A program made the translations under genes and the position numbers. DNA of 64,000 bases. Origin: Cordia subcordata (Eukaryota; Streptophyta; Magnoliopsida; Boraginales; Cordiaceae). This document shows positions 49,651 to 59,323 of the stretch, piece after piece. Position 1 is the stretch's first letter; each line of letters starts with the position of its first letter. The notes below the pieces were generated by a model, which saw only the letters and a list, made by a program, of their open reading frames with translations, was not told where the DNA came from and did not search any database. The stretch covers positions 3,854,001-3,918,000 of the forward strand of contig JAPTOF010000019.1 of the NCBI GenBank assembly GCA_028554755.1, given 5' to 3'.

Positions 49651-50491
49651 ATAACAATTTGATATTGGGCTATTGGATCTCGGTATTAGGTTAGGCCCAT
49701 CCTAGTGATGGGCTAGTGGATAAGATCGAGAGGGCGTTCAGATCAGCAATGTATTATATAGATCTAATATTTTTATAATTTTTTTAACTTTGAATTTAGA
49801 TGCGAGACTAATCCTAATTGTGTCTAGCTTAATAAAAAAAATTCCTCTTAACAAATGTCATTTTTGGAATTCGAACTTGTCTTTCTTTGAGAGTAAGGTT
49901 GCTGTCACTTCAATTAACAATTTTATTTAACATAAAAGATTAATTTCCAATGGCACCCGGGTGATCAATCAGCAGTTTCATTAATTTCATCCGAGGTATT
50001 TATATTAGCACCTGTATAATCCAATGAGAAATATGAATAAATATTCTCGGCACTAAGAAAAGTCCTTTTATTGTATTAACAAATATTATTATTAATAAAT
50101 ATACATAATTATCCAATATATTTATAACCTATAATCACAGTTTATCTAAACATTTTTTTTTCACTTGTTTATCGTTGCTTATAAACATAAAAGATTACTT
50201 TCGTAAGTACCTTAAATAACCAACATCAAACCCTCTCATGGATTTGTCCAAAGAAAAAGAAAAAAAAAACAAAAAAACAAACCGACTCTTCGAGAAAAAT
50301 ATCACTATGTTATGCGGTCGCGCTCTGTGGGACACGACTTTAACTTCCATAAAGAAAGTTGACGTGAACAAGTCCAGAGCCGTGCATCCAGGCTCTTCAA
50401 TATAAGAGTTAGAGACAGACAGCTGGGCAGCTAGTTTCTTGGAGAGTGGGAAAAACAGCCAAAGGTGGTGACTCAGTGAGTCAGGAGAGAA

Positions 50492-50679
50492 ATGGAGAGC
50501 GAGCCGACTCGGATACTGGTTGGAGTCAATGAATCAACCATCAAAGGCTATCCGCATGCGTCGATAAGCAGTAAAGGCGCATTCGAATGGACTGTGAAGA
50601 AGATCGTCCGATCCAACACCTCCGGCTTCAAGCTTCTCTTCCTCCATGTCCAAGTCCCCGACGAAGACGGTCCTCTTTG

Positions 50680-50724
<45 letters not shown>

Positions 50725-53700
50725 GTTTATCTATTCTTTTTGTACGTTTTTTTTTGGCTCGCATATATGTGTATATATGTCACACCTTTGTTGTATCTAT
50801 CTTTGTTTTAACCGTGTCGAATTGTTTGTATATATCTCTACAAAATGCTCAGTGCAATTTGTTTGATTAGAGTTAATAATTTCTGCTTTTTGATTTTTCG
50901 TGTTAATTTTTGTCTATATTGGTCTATTGTTATGATGAACTGGACAATAACTCGCGTAGAGTGTTTACATATTGGTTCGTAAGTATTTAATTTTTCGTGT
51001 GTATATATATTAATATGTAGATATCTAGCATTTAGATTTATTTTGTATGTTTACTTAATTTTTTCTGTTGTATTCTTCTGGCTGTTTTGCGATCTTAGAA
51101 ATTGTTCGCATAGGAATACAATTATCATTTTGCTGGTTAATAAGGTTTAACTTAACTGCTAATGTTTGAAGTGCATGTGTGCGTGTGCGTGTGTGGGTGC
51201 ATATATCTTTTGATTACTATAATTTTAAGTATATTTGCATGAATAAATAACGATAGTGATGCGTGACCGTTTCTGTTCGAATAGTTTTCTATCTACACTT
51301 GTTAGCAAATAGTGTTTGCTGTTCTTTACATCTCTCTAGAATAGTATGTTCGATTTTAGGGCTCGTTTGGATTGACTTTTAAAAAAAGTGCTTTTTTTGT
51401 ATAGCTTTTCTTGAAAAGCTTTAAGCAATAGTAAAAACTATTTTGTGTTTGAATTTATCAGGTGAAAAGTAAGTCATTTAGATAAAAAGCTGCAAAAGCA
51501 CTTTTTTTTAAAAAAAATTTATAAAAAGCAGTTATCATAATAATCAGATAAAAACAATTATCATAAGATTATTACAAAACACATCAATTGCTATTTTTAA
51601 GTTTTCCTTTTTATTTTATCATACATATTTGGTAAACTTTGAAAATTTAATTTTCATATTTCATTTTTAATTTTGTAAACTTAATTTTCATTGTAATAAA
51701 CATTTTGCAAAGCTTTGCAACACCGTAAACTGCTTAAGCATTTCATCAAACATATGCAACGCAGCGTCTTATACTTCCATATTTTCTACAATGATCATTG
51801 TTGAATGATCCCATCAATCCTCCAAGTGTAGCTTTTCCTCAAACCTTTCCCAATCTCCTGCATTGTTGGACAACTTAATTTAGAATCTGAGTTCTTTTCC
51901 TTACACTCCATTGTCGACGTCATTTCACTCCCAATATCAAACGCCAAAGCTTTTGCTTCAATAACAGAGTTATACAAGAGTTTTTCTGCCTTTCATTTAC
52001 AAGTCATCCTCTCAAATCCTTGGTTCAAACTATATATATGTGTTTCATAAGAATTTTTTTTTTTTTTTTATAAAATATACAAAAAGAATCAAGAGATAGA
52101 TCTAACTCAGAAAGAAAGAGAAGAAGTGAAAAACAAAATTACTTGGTAGAGATCTGCAAGCAAAGTGAGATTTGTTGGTATGAGAAAGGAGAGAGAAGTA
52201 ACATAAGGTGAGTTATTTCAGCAATGTGTCAGCGCATTTTTATTTCTATCCTCTCCCATCTAGCGCAGCAGCTTATTCCAAAAAGCTAAACTGTTTAGCT
52301 TCTAAAAAAAGCTGGTTTTCAGCTTTTTTTTTTTATGGCTTCTGCTTTTTTACAAAAAACCAATCCAAACGGCTGTGAAAGAGTAAAAAGTACTTTTTTT
52401 AATTAGAAAAAAGTGGTTTTTTTCCCCAAAATAAGCCAATCCAAATGCAGCCTTAGATGGTTCTTTGACCTCTTCTTTACGAGTGTTATGAAAGTTTTAT
52501 TGGAAAGGAGGTCAGGTCCAGTGTGCGGTAGTGTTTATTTTAGACTCATTCATCAAAAAACAGTGTTGATAAGGTCACTAATTGGGAGCGTTTAAGGATC
52601 ATGCCAAGGATGATACTATTACATTTCATTAGCTTTCTTTGGAAGCCATCTAATAAATTCATCTAAGTAGATTTCTGTTTGGCTCTGTCTAGTGTTCCGC
52701 TAAGGCTGACAGATTTTCTATCCCTTCTTAGATGCAACTGCAGTCACTATAAGATTCTACTAGTAAGAAAGGCTTGTTCTCTGTTTTTCCTATTTACTCG
52801 AAAAGTTTCTTCGGCGGCAAACTCCATTGACAGCATAGGTAGAAAAATTCGTACCTGGGAGGAAGGAAAATATTCTGGTGCAGAAGTATTGTCTACTGAT
52901 CTCACAGCTTTGTCCAGCGTCCTTTTGCTGCTGCAGTGAGTCTGCCAATATCTAGAAGATAGGGATCTGACTTCTTGTCAACGCATGTTACTTTCTGAGT
53001 TCAGTTTGCAAGATGGCAGTGATTAAAATGCAGTATTTGAAAGTTCATTGAAAACTTATTGACTGTATGGATAGGATATGCTTGAAAGTTTTATGTTAAT
53101 CTTGTGTTTAATAATATGGTGTAGAAATACTAGACTCTTTAGTACCTGGAATGATTGGTTATAGTTGCTGAACTCAGTGTCTAAAAATGAAAAGATATTG
53201 TGTTCTTCTTTCATCATTTTCATTATCCTTGTGGATCTATAATTTCACATTTGCTTGTACACTAAAGGTGTTGCCTGGTAAAATTACAACTTCTTAGCTC
53301 TGCTGTACCAATGAACTGCAATTTCTTAAATATTTGCTTTAAGCGGTGATGATAAATGTTTTTTGCTAGTCAGTTACAGTTATGCAGAATGTCTGTTTAT
53401 CTCTGACTCATTCTTTATCCAGAATGTCTGTTTATCTCTGACTCATTCTTTCATTGATCTAGGTCATTGGCTGTCACATATGTCTTTTCTATGAGGAAGC
53501 TGACAACATTTATCCACTGTGTTCTTACTAGGTTTTGATGATATGGATAGCATTTATGCATCTCCTGCGGATTTTGAGAGCATGAAGCACAGGGACAAGA
53601 TAAGGGGACTTCATCTGCTGGAGTACTTTGTTAAGCGCTGCCATGAGATTGGGGTACCAAGATATATAGAGAAACACTACTTTCTTTTTTGCCCGAAGAA

Positions 53701-54337
53701 TCTATTTCATTTAAGATGGTTCAAAGTCTTCTTGCGTCTGTTCGATGAAACTTACCTGAATACTCTTTAATACACGAATACCGTCATTTGAGTTTCACTA
53801 GTCTAGAAGTATTTTTTATAGGTTGCTTGTGAAGCATGGATCAAGAGAGGTGATCCAAAGGAAGTCATCTGCCATGAAGTTAATCGTGTTCGGCCAGATT
53901 TTCTTCTTGTTGGAAGCAGAGGCCTTGGTCCTTTTCAGAGGTATGTTTAGTTTTCTGCTGTCCAAATGAACATTATATTGTCACCAAATTGCTGCACTTT
54001 GAGAAGCTGTTTTTCCATGAAACGAATAAATTAATTAATAGATTTTGATAACTGGTTTTTTTTTTTTTTTTTGGGGGGGGGGGGGGTTATAGATAGTAGA
54101 CTAACCCACCCCAATTGTGTGACCGCAAAGGTCCACTCGTTTTGGAGCACTTGTTTGTTTCTTGATAAAATGTCAAGTACTAGGCATTATTCCTCTGAGT
54201 TTGACCATGTTCTTGTCTGTTTTTCCAGGGTTTTCGTAGGAACTGTGAGTGAATTTTGTGTCAAGCATGCTGAATGCCCTGTAATCACGATTAAGCGCAG
54301 TGCAGAGGAGACTCCTCAGGACCCTGTAGATGACTGA
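50492..54337 (+). CDS. Universal stress protein (USP) family protein
   Basis: Four exons: 50492-50669, 53532-53653, 53822-53940 and 54229-54337, total 528 bp, 175 residues. It is a single-domain USP (adenine nucleotide alpha-hydrolase fold). The first strand reads TRILVGVNES (residues 6-15), followed by GAFEWTVKKIV and LLFLHVQ. The ATP-binding motif G-2x-G-9x-G-T appears as GSRGLGPFQRVFVGTVSEF (about 131-149), followed by the last strand CPVITIKR. The motif is of the ATP-binding class. Plant single-domain USPs bind ATP or AMP and respond to stress, but the exact role of this one is unknown. Intron 1 is 2862 bp and contains a CT/TA microsatellite, a 1.1-kb transposon-like element and a 35-bp duplication. 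Confidence 0.93.
50680..50724 (+). repeat. (CT)n(TA)n microsatellite in USP intron 1
   Basis: About 13 CT units followed by about 9 TA units, beginning ten bases after the donor site of exon 1. The run creates chance reading frames of Ser-Leu and Ile-Tyr repeats that are not genes. Confidence 0.95.
51359..52452. mobile_element. 1.09-kb Harbinger-like non-autonomous element in USP intron 1
   Basis: The left end GGGCTCGTTTGGATTGACTT and the right end AATAAGCCAATCCAAATGCAGCC are inverted repeats of the same type as the short MITEs here, flanked by TTA at 51356-51358 and 52453-52455. It is about five times longer than the short copies. The middle (about 51700-52000) is more balanced in base use and has a 60-codon minus-strand frame (51977-51795) with no domain I recognise. 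A second internal end-like sequence, AAACCAATCCAAACGGC, lies at about 52357-52373, so a nested copy is possible. Confidence 0.65.
53385..53454 (+). repeat. 35-bp tandem duplication in USP intron 1
   Basis: Two copies beginning CAGAATGTCTGTTTATCTCT, at 53385-53419 and 53420-53454, almost identical apart from the last bases. They are about 80 bp upstream of the exon 2 acceptor. Confidence 0.9.
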
Positions 54338-54906
54338 TGGCAACTATGGATGTCTTCTGATCTATTTAGGAATGTGTTTGCATGTATATGAAATAGTTAG
54401 AACCATTTTCATTCTCCCCTTGTTAATAGTTCTCTTTCTTGTTCCAAGAAAACAAGAAGCAAATGTGTGGAGCTGGCTTTTTCTCGGAAGCATTGGTTTA
54501 TGCCGACTTCATCTAGCTCACCTTAATACCTGGCAATTTACTCTGCAACGGTGAAGTGTTATGTCATTCACAGACAATTTGTTTGATCTAATGTATTTTG
54601 AGCCTATTTTTGTTTCAGGACAGAGTTTTTGCTTTCTCATATGCGCCAAATTAACTATGTATTCAAATTCAACCACTAACATCTGAAACGCACAATTCTA
54701 GCTGAATCAACAGCCTTTATTTCTGCTGCAGCACTAAGAGCATGAATTGAAAATTGCTACTTTCATAGAGGAGCTCTCAGAGAGCAATTACTATCAGTAT
54801 CGTCTTTAGGGTCCGCAGCGTGCGAAAAAGGTGAAGGTCAAGGTCAAGAGACTAAAAAACGATTGAATGGTTTGAGTTTTTTTGCAGCCTGTCTAAGATG
54901 AGTTTT

Positions 54907-55210
54907 TCACAGTGCAGAAACCGTCAGTAACAGGCTCCTCATCTGATCCTGTAGTCTTGATCTCTCCTCCACTGAAAGTTTACCCTTAGCATTTTCAATC
55001 ATATTTTCGAAAACTCCAGTCTCCCGCTTGATCAAGAAGACAAACATTGGATGATGTCTCTCCATCTGACGGCTGGGAGTCAACCGGGTTTCCCGACGTC
55101 CTCTTTTTAGGAGAAGTAACAAAAATATCGTCTTTGATGTGAAGATTATCCAAAATTCTTGAAAGTTGTTCTCTTTCCATTCTTTCACCTCTCCAACTTA
55201 GAGAATTCAA
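54907..55210 (-). pseudogene. Coding-like fragment, frame-broken, family not recognised
   Basis: Two overlapping minus-strand frames each look coding over part of their length. The first (55210-54995) has MEREQLSRILDNLHIKDDIF and SPKKRTSGNPVDSQPSDGETS. The second (55188-54907) looks protein-like only toward its end, with VFENMIENAKGKLSVEER and RLQDQMRSLLLTV, before a stop. This pattern fits one ancestral frame broken by a single-base shift near 55030. I do not recognise the family. No upstream exons are evident, so it may be a processed or fragmentary gene copy, or chance. Confidence 0.3.
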
Positions 55211-55445
55211 TTCACCAGAGATTGTGTTATTAATTAAAAGTAAGAGATCGAGTTATTAATTAAAAGTAATATTAAGCATACACTAATTGAACAAACAGAA
55301 AATTCTGTAAGAGCCAAAAAAATGTCAACTTTGCATATCGCATTGTTCCCATTGTGTAAGAAATTTTATTACTTAAATCATTCATCCTTTGACAATAGAA
55401 ACAAAATGCATTTACATTAAATTTGCCTGCCAAGCTCTCTCTCTT

Positions 55446-55669
55446 ATCTGCTTTTCACTTGTTCGTAGAATAGGTATCAAGGCTGTTGATTGGGTTGCTA
55501 AAAGCTATAGATGTGACTATCTACCTTTGGATTGGGTTGTAAATGTTCCCAATTCTCTTCGTTCCCCTTCTGCTTTTTGACCTGGATCCTTATGGGATTT
55601 GCTGAAATGAGCCATTGTACTGCTGTTGTTTTTGTTAATGCAAACACTTTTGACCCAAAAAAAAAAAAA
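55446..55669 (+). mobile_element. Short LINE 3' end with poly(A)
   Basis: A plus-strand frame reads KAVDWVAKSYRCDYLPLDWV and stops at 55578-55580, resembling the end of the RNase H domain of plant L1 elements (an ADWVAK-like motif followed by LPLDWV). About 80 bp of 3' UTR and a 14-A run (about 55657-55670) follow. The left boundary is approximate and I could not find a target duplication. Confidence 0.5.
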
Positions 55670-55790
55670 ATCCTGATTCTTTTATTAGTTATATTTTTAT
55701 CGCAATAACATAGCATCAAACAATTAATATGATAGTATATTGGAAAATATTTTTAATAAAAAGATTTTATGGAGAAATTTTATTGTTGTA

Positions 55791-55832
<42 letters not shown>
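55791..55832. repeat. (ATT)n microsatellite
   Basis: About 14 uninterrupted ATT units in intergenic DNA. Confidence 0.97.
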
Positions 55833-56468
55833 GTTAACATATTGTTTAAATAAAAAATAAGGTAAATTTACTAGAACTTGTAGCAGCACATAATTGATTC
55901 ATTTCTAACCACGAAAAGAAGTATTCTCATCATTTGGCTACCATAGCACAAACAAGTCCACCTATCTGATGTGTGATTTAAATTCCAATTATTATACAGC
56001 CACGACCAGCTCCTGGTGTACTTGCAGCAATATCGATATAACAGAATCTACGGTTTAGTTTTCTGGAGGCAAAGTTTGTAGATTTAACAATTAATAATAT
56101 CAACAATTTATAACTATTAAAACTTGCTCCTAACTCTCAATATCGCTGCTACGTACGAGTGATTCCCATTGGACAACCATTTTCAATCAATTACCATAGT
56201 AAATATAAATATTTTTATTTTTGACAATTCATAACTATTGAATATTTCTTACAATGCTACTATACGTGACTGAATCTCAACATCCACTTACAAGACCACA
56301 AATTGCATCCACCACTGTGCTGTGATCATCTTCGCATGACATAATAATGTCATAAAAGAGACTTATGAATTACAAATTATCTAAGTCCTTTCCTTTTTTG
56401 GGTCTGGAAAAGTACTTTATAGATAAACAAAGTATTACATATTATTTTACATCCACAGCCAACTCTAA

Positions 56469-56824
56469 GGGGCTGTTTGGATTGAGGGGAATGGGGGAAA
56501 AGGAAAGGGAAGGGAGGGATTTTAGTATCCCCTCCCTTGTTTGTTTTAAAAGTATTGGGAGGAAAAAATTTTGAAAGAAAAAACAAAATTCTCTCAAATT
56601 TTTTAATTTTAATCTTTCCAAATTGGGATAAAATGGAAAAAAATGATTCTTTCCTTCTATTTTACCCCAATTTGGAAGAATCGAGGATAAAGGATTTGAG
56701 AAAATTTTACTTTTCCTTCCAAATCACTTCCCTCCCAATACCTTCAAAACAAGCAAGGGATGGGATACCAAAATCTCTCCCTTCCCTTTCCTTTCGCCCC
56801 ATTCCCCTCAATCCAAACAGCCCC
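56469..56824. mobile_element. Foldback MITE with long inverted arms and TAA duplication
   Basis: 356 bp. The left end GGGGCTGTTTGGATTGAGGG and the right end CCCTCAATCCAAACAGCCCC are perfect inverses, flanked by TAA at 56466-56468 and 56825-56827. The inverted similarity continues through most of each half (about 130 bp or more per arm, roughly 85-90 percent by eye), so a transcript would fold into one long hairpin. This is a different family from the T-rich MITEs in the window although the first bases are alike. Confidence 0.9.
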
Positions 56825-57240
56825 TAAGGGATGAACGCACATGCAATGGGTAGGAAGAGCATCTATCCGAGTTGCATAAGCAATTCAATCTGCCATACGA
56901 TGTGCAAGCATGGAGACATGCCGAAACAGGTGGCCAGAACTGGAGGATAGGATAGAGCGAATATTCTTGATAATTGGAGATAGGAGCAGAATTCTCCCAA
57001 ATCACACGAAGCACCGCAAGTGTATCGGACTCGATAGTTATCTAAGTCATTTCATCATAATTAGAATTCAACGCGGTGGAAATTGGAAGAAGTGATTTTA
57101 ATTGGTTTAAGACAAGATTACATAATCTCTACATCTACTTACCCCAAAATAATTGCCAAAATAGTAACACAAGATACAATAATTTTCAATTTTCACCACA
57201 AAAAGATTGAATACTCCAAAAGAAGAAAAAGGTGCAATGC

Positions 57241-57816
57241 TTAAACAATAGAGACCTTAGCACCAGCTTCTTCAAGCTGCTTCTTGGCATCCTCAGCCTC
57301 GTCTTTCGAAACGCCTTCCTTAAACTTCTTAGGCAAGCCTTCAATCAATTCCTTAGCTTCCTTCAAAGCCAAATTAGTGATTGCCCTAACCGCCTTAATC
57401 GTCGCGATACGCGCATTGCTAGGCACTTCAGCGATCACCACGTCGAACTCCGTCTTCTCTTCCGCAGCCGCAGGGGCTTCGCCACCGGCGGCTCCTCCTC
57501 CAGGGGCCGCGACGGCAGGGACGGCCGCGAAGGAGGCGGCGGAGACTCCAAGCTTCTCCTGGAGATACTCGACAAGCTTCTGTGCGTCGGCGAGGGTCAG
57601 GTTGGAGATCTCGTCAGCGAGTTGGACGACTTTCTCCGGAGCGTCCACGGCTGCGATGGGGCGGACGAAGGTGGCCCGGCGGCTGAGCTTGGTGGTGGAG
57701 AAGGAGAGTTTGGGGAAAATGGCGGAGGGGTGCGTAGGATAAGGAGTGGAGGTGGGTGTATGACAAGAGGATGATGAGCGAATCGTAGTGATTGTGGATA
57801 GCGTTGAGGAGGCCAT
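57241..57816 (-). CDS. RPL12: Plastid ribosomal protein bL12c (nuclear-encoded)
   Basis: Intronless frame of 191 residues, the usual length in plants. Residues 1 to about 55 are a Ser/Thr-rich chloroplast transit peptide with few acidic residues, ending near [13 protein letters not shown]. The mature part shows the L12 N-terminal dimer domain ([20 protein letters not shown], 61-80), an Ala/Gly/Pro-rich hinge (about 92-120) and the C-terminal domain ([20 protein letters not shown], then [20 protein letters not shown] and [14 protein letters not shown]). bL12 forms the ribosomal stalk that recruits elongation factors. The ATG at 57814-57816 is chosen because it gives the transit peptide start MASSTLS; the frame stays open further upstream through the tRNA gene, but this is not coding. 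A tRNA-Pro gene lies 180 bp upstream on the same strand. Confidence 0.97.
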   Translation of the reverse strand: MASSTLSTITTIRSSSSCHTPTSTPYPTHPSAIFPKLSFSTTKLSRRATFVRPIAAVDAPEKVVQLADEISNLTLADAQKLVEYLQEKLGVSAASFAAVPAVAAPGGGAAGGEAPAAAEEKTEFDVVIAEVPSNARIATIKAVRAITNLALKEAKELIEGLPKKFKEGVSKDEAEDAKKQLEEAGAKVSIV

Positions 57817-57973
57817 TGTGGATTTTGGGGAGTGTGCGTGTGTGTGCGTGTGTGTGAACCGAGAAAAGCCCCTGGAGAGAGCGAGAGGATGATGATAAGG
57901 GTGTTGAAGTCTGGTTTGACTAAAACCAAAAAAACAAAAAAAAAGGTAAATTGGATTGGCTTCCCAGCCCAAG

Positions 57974-57978
57974 AAAAA
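57974..57978 (-). terminator. Pol III terminator of tRNA-Pro
   Basis: TTTTT on the minus strand 17 bp after the tRNA 3' end, within TCTTCTTTTTCTTGGG. This is the expected RNA polymerase III stop, located between the tRNA and the L12 start codon. Confidence 0.7.
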
Positions 57979-57995
57979 GAAGAAACATTCTGATC

Positions 57996-58067
57996 GGGGC
58001 ATTCCGAGAATCGAACTCGGGACCTCTCGCACCCAAAGCGAGAATCATACCACTAGACCAAATGCCC
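57996..58067 (-). tRNA. tRNA-Pro (anticodon TGG)
   Basis: 72 bases. The acceptor stem GGGCATT pairs with AATGCCC, with C as discriminator base. The D arm contains the A box TGGTCTAGTGG. The anticodon stem TCTCG / CGAGA encloses the loop CTTTGGG, giving anticodon TGG. The T arm is CCGAG TTCGATT CTCGG, with a B box close to consensus. No intron and no encoded CCA. It looks functional and nuclear. Confidence 0.96.
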
Positions 58068-58141
58068 ACCGATGAGCTATTTTGGTTCATAAAACTTTGA
58101 TTAAATAAACTGAAAAAAGAGCATGAAATATCTGCTTTTAT

Positions 58142-58368
58142 GGGCCTGTTTGGATTGGCTTTTTATAAGGGAAAAACACATTTTTTCCTAAAAAAGTTAC
58201 ATTAATTTTGCAATAACTATTTGATTTGACTTTCAAAAAAGATAAAACTTTGAAAAAAGCTCAAATACAGCTTTTTTTAGAAGCAAGAATTTTCAACTTC
58301 TCAAAAAACGATGTTTTTTAAAAATTATTAAAAAAACGCTTTTGAAAAAAACTAATCCAAACGAATCC
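58142..58368. mobile_element. Tourist-like MITE next to tRNA-Pro
   Basis: 227 bp with ends GGGCCTGTTTGGATTGGCTT and AAACTAATCCAAACGAATCC, roughly 80-85 percent identical by eye to the copy at 47504 in the same orientation. TAT precedes the left end; the right side reads TGT, a probable mutated duplication. It starts only 74 bp upstream of the tRNA-Pro gene. Confidence 0.8.
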
Positions 58369-59323
58369 TGTATTGATCTCAGGAAGGCACTTTCAATGCA
58401 AACAAGACGGATTCGTTGAGCAGGACGCTCAAGGCAAAACTTGGGGTCCTGTGTGCTACATATGAACTTATTAACGTGGTTGCTTTATATGTATACAAGT
58501 TGTAAATTTATACTAGATGATATATTATTGTCTTGCCCCTAATCTTTATGTTGGAATGAACTAATTTGGTACCATGATTTGGAGTTTTATGAACTTGCTT
58601 GCTTAGAATATTATTAGATAAGATGAAGCGCATTTTGTTTGAGAAATAGCATAATAAAACTCCAATTATCGAGTTTTACACCATCCAAAAATTTGTAACC
58701 CAACCCCCTTCAAAACTACCCCTTAATGTTATAAAAATTCTAACACTATTCTCAAATAGATAGAACATCAATTAATAAATAGTAAACCATATAATTATGT
58801 TTGACTGAATTTCTAACCTACTGGGCCAAAAGAACACCAGTGCCACACAAAGTGATCTACTACATGTGAGCATCATATAAAGTTTTTACGTGAATTCCTC
58901 TCCAAGCTTTATATATAACTGGACTAAGATTGGCAATTCCCAACAGGTTGGGCCAAACGGTCCATTCGAAACCAGAAGAGATTCGTTTATGGGCTTTACG
59001 TGCCGGACTGATGCACTGCAATTACAAAATAGAATGTCTGAATTCTGAACTTGATGCTCAGATCCACTCTTGGATTGGTCAAGATTCGCATATCACGAAG
59101 CGACACGCGTATATGGTATCAATGATTACCGAGCCATGTCGAAATTAATCTTTCTCATGACATTATATGCTCAGCTCCTTTCTGTTGAATTACAACATCC
59201 CTCTAAACATCAGCTATTTTGATCTCTCCTAGCCATAAGACTGAATAACACAAGTGGTACAACATATAATGTATTGAATAGAATTATAACTAGCTAAGGA
59301 ACAGCACTGCTGAAGCAATTCCC
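58369..59323. other. Intergenic 3' flank of the MDAR gene
   Basis: No gene is supported. The right-hand 100-200 bp are likely MDAR 3' UTR. The 72-codon plus-strand frame at 58930-59148 has no recognisable domain. Confidence 0.5.

Larger units (their letters stand above)
46764..50491. other. Intergenic with MITEs, before the USP gene
   Basis: No gene is supported. It holds MITEs at 47504-47729 and about 49411-49650 and a 27-bp tandem pair at 49111-49164. The last 200 bp before 50492 carry likely 5' UTR of the USP gene (TCAATATAAGAGTT at about 50397-50410 could be a weak TATA region). Confidence 0.5.
54338..57240. other. Convergent intergenic region between USP and plastid L12 genes
   Basis: The USP 3' UTR extends from 54338, probably to about 54600. 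The L12 3' UTR lies left of 57241. Between them are a decayed coding-like piece (54907-55210), a LINE 3' end (about 55446-55669), an (ATT)n run (55791-55832) and a foldback MITE (56469-56824), each listed. Otherwise AT-rich and featureless. Confidence 0.6.

Noticed and set aside
50587..50870. Frames of Ser-Leu and Ile-Tyr repeats after USP exon 1
   Set aside because: They read the CT/TA microsatellite in intron 1. The exon 1 donor at 50670 and the phase with exon 2 are clear.
57232..57929. Long open frames on both strands over the plastid L12 gene, up to 180 codons
   Set aside because: Shadows caused by the GC-rich Ala-rich hinge of L12. The L12 frame has clear domain matches.
57817..58032. 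Upstream extension of the L12 frame into and through the tRNA
   Set aside because: The frame is open by chance. It lacks any transit-peptide logic and would include the tRNA-Pro sequence. The internal ATG gives the normal 191-residue protein.
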